Positions 1 through 5,489 of a stretch of DNA of 6,635 nt are shown in pieces. Numbering within the stretch: position 1 is the stretch's first letter; the number at the start of each line of letters is the position of its first letter. The stretch is from Sulfurimonas sp. (lineage in GTDB: Bacteria; Campylobacterota; Campylobacteria; Campylobacterales; Sulfurimonadaceae). The stretch spans positions 1 to 6,635 of the forward strand of contig JAFLJZ010000057.1 in assembly GCA_022712775.1 (NCBI GenBank), given 5' to 3'. Under the pieces are notes generated by a model. The model saw nothing but the letters and a program-made list of their open reading frames with translations. It was not told where the DNA came from and made no database searches. The translations under genes were made by a program, and so were the position numbers.

Positions 1-208
1 CTTCTAGCCCACTAAGGGAGGGCATATTAATAGCAAAGAGTAAAATATCAGTTTTATGAATATTATAGAGTTTAGAGGCTTGTTTCCCATCTTTAGCTTC
101 ATATACTACTTGAAATATATGTTTTAGGTATTGAGTATATCCGTCTCTTAACATATCATCATCTTCAGCATATACGATACTAAAAGGTTTTAGTAGTGTA
201 TTATCCAT
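1..208 (-). CDS. Response regulator receiver domain, N-terminal part (runs off window), phospho-acceptor Asp replaced by Ala
   Basis: This is the first 69 residues of a two-component receiver (CheY-like) domain; the output domain lies outside the window, so its target is unknown. What is visible: strand beta1 ends in YAEDD (residues 13-17), the acidic Mg-binding pocket, followed by the usual LRDGY helix start. The beta3 segment reads DILLFAINMPSLSGLE (54-69), matching the family pattern except that the expected phospho-accepting Asp is Ala59 (GCT, bases 34-32). The start at 208 is supported by AGGAGTG (221-215), with 8 nt between AGGAG and the ATG. It overlaps the end of the upstream histidine kinase by 8 nt (ATGGATAA), so the two are probably translationally coupled and functionally paired. 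As read, this domain should not accept phosphate at the canonical site. It could work as a phosphorylation-independent regulator, or the base could be a sequencing error. Confidence 0.85.
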   Translation of the reverse strand, partial: MDNTLLKPFSIVYAEDDDMLRDGYTQYLKHIFQVVYEAKDGKQASKLYNIHKTDILLFAINMPSLSGLE

Positions 209-1955
209 TTGTAGCACTCCTGAGAGATATAGTAAAATGAGATTCTTTATTTATCATTTCATAACTCAGTGAACCTTGCATACCTTCTATAATCATTTTC
301 GCCATATATAAACCAATTCCAGCATTTTTTTGAGATGTTTTAGTTGAGAAATAAGGATTAAATATTTGTTTGATTATTTTTGAATCTATTCCACCAGCAT
401 TATCTATAATGATAATACTAATAGATGAAGTTTCACTTACTACTTTAATTGTTATTCTTGGAGTATCTATTTCTTGGTTTATGAAAGCTTCTTTAGCATT
501 TATAAGCAGGGTGATTAAAACTTGTATTAATTCATTTTCAAAACATTTTATTCGTAGCTTTGGGTCACCCAAAATAGTAGTTTTTATCTCTTTTTCTAGC
601 TTAAGTATTGATAAAGATTTCTCAACAGTATTTAATAAATTAAAATAATTTTTTTCCTTGTTTGGACTAAAATATGTCCTAAAATCTTCTATAGTATTTG
701 CCATAAAATGGGTAAGGTCTTCTATATCTTCAATATGTTTACGGAGTAGTTTATTCTGTTGGGAATTAAGCTCTAAAGATAGTGGAAGCATAATAAGTTT
801 AGAATTTATTTGAGCAAGTGGTTGCTTCCATTGATGTGAAATATTACTTAACATGCTCCCCATTTGTGCCATTTTTGATTGTTCTTGAAGTAAGATCTGT
901 TTTTGATGAAGATTATCTTCATATCTTTTATAGATATATATAATAACAAATAAACTAAATAAAAATGCAAAAGATACAAGCTTTAAAAAATTATGTCCAA
1001 AATGTAATTGATGAAAATAATTAGTTTGTGTTATGATGACTAAATAAGCAACAAGCTCATGTGTTACAGGATTTTGAATAGGTAAAAAAGAAAGTACATA
1101 GATAGTATCGTTAACCTCTATAGGTTGTGAAAATGCTTTTTCATCTTTAAAGTTTAATGCAAATGTATCTCTTACACTTTGTGACATATTTTTCATAATT
1201 TCTTTTTTTATAGAACCAAAGGCATCATTCATAGAATTCGATGCAAATAAAAACATCGGGCTAATTGCTGCTTGTCTATAGTTTAATTTATATTCATCTT
1301 TCCATACTTTTTCTTCTATAATATTTTTAGAAAAGATAAATTGTGCAAACTGTATACCATTACTTAATGTTTTTTGAAATCCAAGTGTTGAAAATGAAAC
1401 TTCAACACTTCCTATATAAGAATTATTTGCATCAAAAAGGGGATATACAAATCGAAAACCATTATAAATACGACCTTCTTCAAAACCATCAATATTTTTT
1501 TGAGATTTATTCACATAAGCAACAGTGGAACGGACTTTACTTAAGTCATCACCAAACTTTTTTGGTCTATGCATACGAAGAAAACTTTGATTATTTGGAA
1601 GGTGGAAGTGGACTTGGCGTAGGTTAATAAGTGTATTTAATCTTGTATAACTGACAATTAGTTTATCATATAGTTTTTTTCTAAGTATTATTTTAGTTTT
1701 TTCATCAGCCTTATACGCATGCTTATAGATATCAATAATTTCTTTTGTATTAATGTTTTCATGAAAAATCATTTCTGATTGCTCTTTTGTTTTTTTATAT
1801 ACAGTGTTGTATGTGATTTTAGAAAGTTGTGTTTTATGATCAAGGAAAATCTTTTTTTCATAATTTTCATCAACAGATATGGCAATAATAATAGCAATTT
1901 GGATTAAAATCAAAGATAAAAGAACATATTTTAATGTGATAAGACGTTGAATCAT
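201..1955 (-). CDS. Membrane sensor histidine kinase with periplasmic double-Cache-like sensor
   Basis: A 584-residue inner-membrane sensor kinase that should autophosphorylate on His and signal to the regulator encoded just downstream. It has an N-terminal membrane helix (about 7-27) and a periplasmic region of about 290 residues. The stretch VHFHLPNNQSFLRMHRP (115-131) followed by FGDDL resembles the dCache_3-type double sensory domain. A second membrane helix spans about 323-342, then a short linker with coiled-coil character. The HisKA-like H-box is ISHQWKQPL with His374. The ATPase domain has an N-box around Asn486 (LLINAKEAF), a G1 box DNAGGID (518-524), an F-box-like FNPYFSTKT (532-540) and a G2 box GIGLYMAK (546-553). 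All catalytic landmarks are present, so it looks active. The start is preceded by TGGAG (1970-1966) with a 10 nt gap. It follows the MEMO-AMMECR1 gene by 51 nt. The ligand is unknown; small organic acids are common for Cache domains, but nothing here identifies one. Confidence 0.93.
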   Translation of the reverse strand: MIQRLITLKYVLLSLILIQIAIIIAISVDENYEKKIFLDHKTQLSKITYNTVYKKTKEQSEMIFHENINTKEIIDIYKHAYKADEKTKIILRKKLYDKLIVSYTRLNTLINLRQVHFHLPNNQSFLRMHRPKKFGDDLSKVRSTVAYVNKSQKNIDGFEEGRIYNGFRFVYPLFDANNSYIGSVEVSFSTLGFQKTLSNGIQFAQFIFSKNIIEEKVWKDEYKLNYRQAAISPMFLFASNSMNDAFGSIKKEIMKNMSQSVRDTFALNFKDEKAFSQPIEVNDTIYVLSFLPIQNPVTHELVAYLVIITQTNYFHQLHFGHNFLKLVSFAFLFSLFVIIYIYKRYEDNLHQKQILLQEQSKMAQMGSMLSNISHQWKQPLAQINSKLIMLPLSLELNSQQNKLLRKHIEDIEDLTHFMANTIEDFRTYFSPNKEKNYFNLLNTVEKSLSILKLEKEIKTTILGDPKLRIKCFENELIQVLITLLINAKEAFINQEIDTPRITIKVVSETSSISIIIIDNAGGIDSKIIKQIFNPYFSTKTSQKNAGIGLYMAKMIIEGMQGSLSYEMINKESHFTISLRSATNG

Positions 1956-2006
1956 TGAAATGTAGCTCCAAATTGTATAAATTTAAATGTATATTACCAA
2001 AGATAA

Positions 2007-3470
2007 TTAAAAAACTATAGCCTCATAAACAAATATTTCTATTGTCTCTATTTCATCAGGGCTAATCCCAGCTTTTTCAACTGCACAACTACGAACAAAC
2101 TCTTCTATAGACCAATTCATTTGCGTAGCCACATGAGGAAGGTATGTTCCATTTTTTGTCCCTTTTTGAACATAGATTCCATGTTTTCCTAAAATGATTT
2201 CATCAATAGAGTTGATTTTTCTTCTTGGTGTGAGCACTGAAATTTCTAAGGTGATAGTACTTAGTTCATTAGAGCTTACTTTATTAAATCTTGTATCATG
2301 AAGAGCTGCTGCTATTGCCATATCGACTACAACTTCATAAAGCTTTTCATTTGGCTCAAACCTACCAATACAACCGCGTAAATTTCCATTTTTATAGAGA
2401 GTGACAAATGCACCAAGCTTGTCTTGAAGTTTTGGATAGACCTTGCTTTTATCTATAGATACTCTTTTATTTTTAAGTACTGCATCTTCAAGTGCAAGCA
2501 AAGCGATTGCTCGTAGTTGTTCTTTTTCTTCTGCGTTTAAAAAATACCCTTGTGCTTCTTTATAAATTTTTATCGCTCCGTATCCTACAACTCTTTGTTT
2601 GTCACCATATGTTGTATCACCTGAGTTTATATACTCGAGGATTTCGTATTTATAGTCTAAATCTTGTGTTAGATTCATAAGCATTAAAACAGATGCCCAT
2701 CCACATGCTGAAGTTTGTAAGTTAGCTAAAGAAGATTGCTCATTCGTAGCGAGTGTATTTATAAATGTGTTTGTATCATTTGTAACAATCGCATTTAAAG
2801 TTTTCATATCGACAATATTCGCATCATCATATGAAGGAAAATGAGATAAGTCTGTGCTTATTACAAAGAGGTTTTCTTCTGTAAAATATGGTTTTAGAAC
2901 CTTTGATATTTCGAAGATAGTTTTAGTGTCATGTGTTGCAATGATTATAGGCACAATATTTAAATCTTCACCGTAAATAGTCTGTAAAAATGGAAGTTGT
3001 ACTTCAAGGGTATGCTCTTTGGTATGTGCAGATGGATGGTATGTAAAAAGTTTAGAATCTTGGATTAATTGTGATGTTATGGTTTGATTTACCTGCACTT
3101 CACCTAAGGGAGTTTTATAATTTCCAAGTGTATAAATAGAAGCACCATTTATATTAACATGATGACTAGACCCAATGAGGAAAATGTTCTTATATTTTTT
3201 ATGAAGTGTCTTGTAGGCTTTAGCAGCAGTAGGTGCTGAGTAAACATAACCAGCATGAGGCACAATAATAGCATTTATACTTTGATGCTCTGTTTCTTTT
3301 ATATCTGATAATAGTTTTTCGATTTGTTCAGAGAGTTCCTTTTTATCAGCAGAATAAAAAGAACCAGCAACAGCTGATGGTCTTGGTGAGGCATGTAAGG
3401 TTTGCATTAGTAAAACTCCTAAAATTAGTATAGGTATTTTAATGTTAAAAATACTTAGTGATTTCTCCAT
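2007..3470 (-). CDS. MEMO-AMMECR1 fusion protein with signal peptide (AmmeMemoRadiSam B+A)
   Basis: A 487-residue two-domain protein from families named AmmeMemoRadiSam B (MEMO) and A (AMMECR1), which usually go with a radical SAM protein; their bacterial function is not established. Residues 1-26 form a typical signal peptide: a Lys, a hydrophobic core ILILGVLL, then TLHA before SPRPS. The MEMO domain (about 30-305) starts RPSAVAGSFY. It keeps the expected metal and active-site residues: His72 in PHAGYVYSAP, His103/His104 in GSSHH, His153 in KEHTLEVQLPFL, Asp207 and His210 in STDLSHF, and Cys256 in SACGW. MEMO is related to extradiol dioxygenases and binds metal. The AMMECR1 domain (about 315-487) has the signature LRGCIG (364-369) and the DTRF and LEISVLTP blocks. 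The reading frame is open to an ATG at 3545, but the ATG at 3470 has the only good ribosome site and begins the signal peptide cleanly. The gene overlaps the pyrC-like gene by 26 nt. No radical SAM partner is visible here. Confidence 0.9.
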   Translation of the reverse strand: MEKSLSIFNIKIPILILGVLLMQTLHASPRPSAVAGSFYSADKKELSEQIEKLLSDIKETEHQSINAIIVPHAGYVYSAPTAAKAYKTLHKKYKNIFLIGSSHHVNINGASIYTLGNYKTPLGEVQVNQTITSQLIQDSKLFTYHPSAHTKEHTLEVQLPFLQTIYGEDLNIVPIIIATHDTKTIFEISKVLKPYFTEENLFVISTDLSHFPSYDDANIVDMKTLNAIVTNDTNTFINTLATNEQSSLANLQTSACGWASVLMLMNLTQDLDYKYEILEYINSGDTTYGDKQRVVGYGAIKIYKEAQGYFLNAEEKEQLRAIALLALEDAVLKNKRVSIDKSKVYPKLQDKLGAFVTLYKNGNLRGCIGRFEPNEKLYEVVVDMAIAAALHDTRFNKVSSNELSTITLEISVLTPRRKINSIDEIILGKHGIYVQKGTKNGTYLPHVATQMNWSIEEFVRSCAVEKAGISPDEIETIEIFVYEAIVF

Positions 3471-4638
3471 ATAAACTTTCTCCATTATAAAGCGACTGTG
3501 AATTGTTAATAGTCGTTTCTTTATTGATGTCAAAAAGAAGAGCATTTGCTTTTTGACCTACTTTAATTTCTCCAGATTCTAAGTTGATTGATTCTGCAGG
3601 ATTTTTTACTGTTAATTCGATAAGTTTAGACATAGAAATTAAACCACTTTTTACAAGTTTTGTATAGTACAGTGGAAGTGCATCACTCAGAGCCTCGCAC
3701 CCAAAAGCCGCATCATAAAATGCTACTTCTTTGTTGAGTGGTGATGAGGGTTGATGCAAGGTTGTTAAACAGTCAATTGTTGAGTTTTTAAGTGCCTTTT
3801 GAAGTAAAAGCATATCTTCTTTTGAGGGAAGAGGTGGGTCAAGTTTTGCTGTTGTATTAAAATTTATACAGGCTTCGTCTGAATGAACCAAGTGGTGGAT
3901 AGATACCTCACACGAAACCTCAACACCGTCTTTTTTTGCTTGGGATATAAGAAAAATAGAACGTGGTGAAGCGATGGATTTAAAAAGTATCTTAATTTTA
4001 AAATGTCGTGCTATCTCTATCATTCGAGAAACATGTAATACTTCACTAAGATCAGGGATTCCAGCTAAACCTAATCGTGTGCTAGTATCGCCATCTAGCA
4101 TTACTCCGGAGCTTATAAGTGAGTTATCCTCTGCCTTACAAAAAAGTGTTACATTATACATTTGTACGTACTCAGCTATTTTAATTGCGATGTCATTTTT
4201 AGCGATTGTACTCATATATGGAGCCACCACACCTTTTTTAAGCAGAATCGCAATGTCACTCAGCGAAGAATCTTCTTTGAGTGTGTTGAGCATCAGGTCT
4301 ACTTTTGCACCTTCTACATCGCGTAAGCCATTTTGAGCAAATTCTAGCACAATTTCATTATCTATTGCAGGTGTTGAATCAGCATTTAAAACAAGATGAC
4401 CAATACCACCAGCTAAGGCTTGTGTAGAAATTTTCTTAATATTATTTGCATTAAGCGTAGAATCTTGAAGTCTAATATTTGTATCTACTAAAAGCGGTAT
4501 AAAGTAAGCACCTTTAGCATCAATGATTTGAGAATCATTAAAGTTAGAACCTATGGCTGTTATGATTCCATCTTCGATTTTGATATCAGCTTTTCTTTCA
4601 CCATTACTATCGCAAAGTATTGCATTTTGTATGAGCAT
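3445..4638 (-). CDS. Dihydroorotase-like protein without catalytic metal ligands (PyrC'-type)
   Basis: A 397-residue protein with the overall layout of class I dihydroorotases (amidohydrolase superfamily), the third enzyme of pyrimidine synthesis. The N-terminal beta segment (IQNAILCDSNGE, IEDGIITAIG), the closing C-terminal block (LTVKNPAESINL, GEIKVGQKANALLFD) and the length all fit. The catalytic residues do not. The HxH metal motif is DTNIRL (52-57), with Asn54 and Arg56. The usual HAED is KAED, with Lys168. The Asp of the TDHAPH motif is replaced in TTLHQPS (292-298), with Leu294. Only the HH pair at 248-249 remains. The family precedent is PyrC' of pseudomonads, an inactive dihydroorotase that associates with aspartate transcarbamoylase (PyrB). 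A similar structural role is the best inference, with an active PyrC expected elsewhere. AAGGTGG (4655-4649) serves as ribosome site 10 nt before the ATG. First gene of the minus-strand group. Confidence 0.88.
   Translation of the reverse strand: MLIQNAILCDSNGERKADIKIEDGIITAIGSNFNDSQIIDAKGAYFIPLLVDTNIRLQDSTLNANNIKKISTQALAGGIGHLVLNADSTPAIDNEIVLEFAQNGLRDVEGAKVDLMLNTLKEDSSLSDIAILLKKGVVAPYMSTIAKNDIAIKIAEYVQMYNVTLFCKAEDNSLISSGVMLDGDTSTRLGLAGIPDLSEVLHVSRMIEIARHFKIKILFKSIASPRSIFLISQAKKDGVEVSCEVSIHHLVHSDEACINFNTTAKLDPPLPSKEDMLLLQKALKNSTIDCLTTLHQPSSPLNKEVAFYDAAFGCEALSDALPLYYTKLVKSGLISMSKLIELTVKNPAESINLESGEIKVGQKANALLFDINKETTINNSQSLYNGESLYGEITKYF
3476..3483 (-). promoter_or_regulatory. Ribosome binding site fixing the start of the MEMO-AMMECR1 gene
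   Basis: GGAGAAAG on the minus strand leaves 9 nt between GGAG and the ATG at 3470. The alternative in-frame ATG codons at 3485 and 3545 have no comparable purine-rich site upstream. The site lies inside the end of the upstream pyrC-like gene, so ribosomes finishing that gene pass directly over it. Confidence 0.7.
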
Positions 4639-4677
4639 TTATAGAGACCACCTTAGATATTTAGATATAGTAAATGT

Positions 4678-4683
4678 ATTATA
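4678..4683 (-). promoter_or_regulatory. -10 box of the promoter for the minus-strand gene group
   Basis: The minus strand reads GTTATAATAC, giving a perfect TATAAT at 4683-4678. Transcription would begin near 4671, leaving a leader of about 33 nt that contains the AAGGTGG ribosome site. No good TTGACA-like element lies 16-18 nt upstream, which is not unusual in Campylobacterota, where the -35 element is weakly conserved. It probably drives the pyrC-like gene and possibly the three genes after it. Confidence 0.5.
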
Positions 4684-4727
4684 ACTCAACTTTGGAACGA
4701 GGAGGCAAAGCATGGGAATAGAGTAGA

Positions 4728-4751
4728 TTAGTATATTGACATTGTAACTAA
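4728..4751. repeat. Short inverted repeat in the divergent intergenic region, possible HicB operator
   Basis: TTAGT (4728-4732) and ACTAA (4747-4751) are inverted copies with centres 19 bp apart, about two helical turns, flanking the TTGACA at 4736-4741. HicB proteins with a ribbon-helix-helix tail often repress their own promoter through such half-sites. The arms are only 5 bp in AT-rich DNA, so a chance match is quite possible. Confidence 0.2.
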
Positions 4752-4762
4752 AAAATGATACC
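4736..4762 (+). promoter_or_regulatory. Candidate promoter for the hicAB pair
   Basis: TTGACA at 4736-4741 is a perfect -35 match. The best -10 candidate after it, GATACC at 4757-4762, has a short 15 nt spacer. A start near 4769 would produce an almost leaderless hicA message beginning at the ATG at 4770. Alternatively TATATT (4732-4737) serves as a -10 box, giving a start near 4744 and a short leader. The sequence does not decide between them. Confidence 0.3.
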
Positions 4763-4769
4763 ATCGTGT

Positions 4770-5024
4770 ATGAGTAAAAAAGATAAACTACTTCAAAAAA
4801 TTTTACAAATACCACCTAAAAAAGATTTGACTTTTAAAGAGTTGGAGACTATTTTAAGTTCTTGTGGTTTTGAAAAGATTGAGGGTGCTGGGTCGGCTGT
4901 TAAGTTTTACAATCAAGAAAAAGATATTTTGATAAACCTGCATAAACAACATCCTTCAGATATTTTAAAAGTTTATCTTATAAAGCAAATTCAGGTTAAA
5001 TTATTGGAGGTTTGTAATGGCTAA
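4770..5024 (+). CDS. hicA: HicA-type toxin (mRNA interferase fold), catalytic His replaced
   Basis: An 84-residue HicA-family protein, the toxin of a type II toxin-antitoxin pair; HicA proteins have a double-stranded-RNA-binding-like fold and cleave mRNA. Visible family marks: MSKKDKLLQKIL at the N-terminus, TFKELETILSSCGFE (21-35), the glycine turn GAGSAVKF (39-46), INLHKQHP (55-62) and the closing KVYLIKQI helix. The residue after GS, normally the catalytic His in GSH, is Ala43; related HicA variants paired with this type of HicB may carry other residues there. The next base triplets upstream give an alternative ATG at 4755 (adding MIPSC); 4770 is preferred because MSKK is the usual family start. 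Neither start has a recognisable ribosome site, in contrast with hicB, which would keep toxin output low. It overlaps hicB by 8 nt. Whether it is still toxic cannot be told from sequence. Confidence 0.85.
   Translation: MSKKDKLLQKILQIPPKKDLTFKELETILSSCGFEKIEGAGSAVKFYNQEKDILINLHKQHPSDILKVYLIKQIQVKLLEVCNG
5006..5010 (+). promoter_or_regulatory. Strong ribosome binding site of hicB
   Basis: GGAGG, 6 nt before the hicB ATG and inside the end of hicA. It contrasts with the missing site in front of hicA, so antitoxin should be made in excess of toxin from the shared message. Confidence 0.75.
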
Positions 5025-5364
5025 TACTATAGAGTACAATGGATATATTGGAAGTATAGAATATTCACCAGAGGACAAATGTTTTTTTGGAAAATTAGAA
5101 ATGATAGATGACTTAGTAACATTTGAAGCTACATCTGCCAATGAGTTAGAAGAAAATTTTCATGCAGTAGTAGATGAATATATACAAACATGTAAAGATT
5201 TAAATCGTGAACCTCAAAAAACGTATAAGGGTGTTTTTAATGTACGAATCGACCCCGAATTACACAAAAAAATCTATAAAGAAGCATTAAAAGCAGGAAT
5301 ATCTTTAAATGCTTTTGTACAAAAAACACTTCAAACAAAAATTATGACCAATCATAAGGCTTAG
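5017..5364 (+). CDS. hicB: HicB-type antitoxin with C-terminal DNA-binding domain
   Basis: A 115-residue HicB-family antitoxin expected to bind and block HicA and to repress the operon. The N-terminal half has the HicB partial RNase H-like fold: IEYNGYIGSIEYSPEDKCFF (5-24), then FEATSANELEENFHAVVDEYIQTC (36-59). The C-terminal part, FNVRIDPELHKKI (74-86) and AGISLNAFVQKTL (93-105), is a ribbon-helix-helix motif, which points to DNA binding and autoregulation. The start is fixed by GGAGG 6 nt upstream. The gene overlaps hicA by 8 nt and is followed after 2 nt by a short leader ORF preceding lpxB. The pair sits between the divergent pyrC-like gene and lpxB and is probably an accessory insertion, though no flanking repeats are seen. 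Confidence 0.92.
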   Translation: MANTIEYNGYIGSIEYSPEDKCFFGKLEMIDDLVTFEATSANELEENFHAVVDEYIQTCKDLNREPQKTYKGVFNVRIDPELHKKIYKEALKAGISLNAFVQKTLQTKIMTNHKA

Positions 5365-5366
5365 AA

Positions 5367-5489
5367 TTGCGTTTTATTTTCATTTTCTTTTTCTTTTTTT
5401 CATTATCTCAGGCTGCGAAGACTTCGTATGAACTAGGAGAAAAGCGTTATGATGATAGCTTTGAGACACATGGGGATGGTGGTTCATGA
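5367..5489 (+). CDS. Short signal-peptide ORF resembling a truncated cytochrome c, upstream of lpxB
   Basis: A 40-residue ORF beginning at TTG, with AAGG (5356-5359) 7 nt upstream; the frame has a stop at 5355, so no longer start exists. Residues 1-17 form a signal-peptide-like segment: Arg2, a run of Phe and Ile, then SLSQAA. The mature part reads SYELGEKRYDDSFETHGDGG (20-39). This resembles the opening of small periplasmic cytochromes c, which often run GEKLY, then CxxCHGxxG. Here the heme motif would be Ser31-Phe-Glu-Thr34-His35-Gly36, so both Cys are lost while His and Gly remain. The ORF then ends after one more Ser, at a TGA overlapping the lpxB ATG (ATGA). Most likely it is a decayed and truncated cytochrome gene that survives as a leader coupled to lpxB. 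It could also be a chance ORF or a real small secreted protein. No function is assigned. Confidence 0.45.
   Translation: MRFIFIFFFFFSLSQAAKTSYELGEKRYDDSFETHGDGGS

Noticed and set aside
370..648. Plus-strand open frame opposite the histidine kinase ATPase domain
   Set aside because: It is antisense to conserved kinase motifs, and its hydrophobic and Ser-rich content follows from the opposite strand. The same applies to the open frames at 1343-1627 and 2492-2680.
1993..2007. Weak hairpin after the MEMO-AMMECR1 stop codon as a terminator
   Set aside because: The stem is 6 bp, AT-rich with one G-U pair, and no T run follows on the minus strand, so it is unlikely to stop transcription before the kinase.
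3471..3545. Extended N-terminus of the MEMO-AMMECR1 gene from the ATG at 3545 or 3485
   Set aside because: These starts lie deep in the pyrC-like gene, lack ribosome sites, and would put 20-25 extra residues, several of them basic, before a clean signal peptide.
3974..4336. Plus-strand open frame of 120 codons inside the pyrC-like gene
   Set aside because: It lies wholly opposite a well-supported gene, shows no recognisable domain, and has composition expected of an antisense shadow.
5416..5426. Perfect small palindrome CGAAGACTTCG upstream of lpxB
   Set aside because: It lies inside the leader ORF, its loop is too small for a stable hairpin with full arms, and it has no T tract after it; a chance match is enough.
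5448..5453. TATGAT as a -10 box for lpxB
   Set aside because: There is no supporting -35 or extended -10 sequence, and it lies in the coding frame of the leader ORF, so it was not called.
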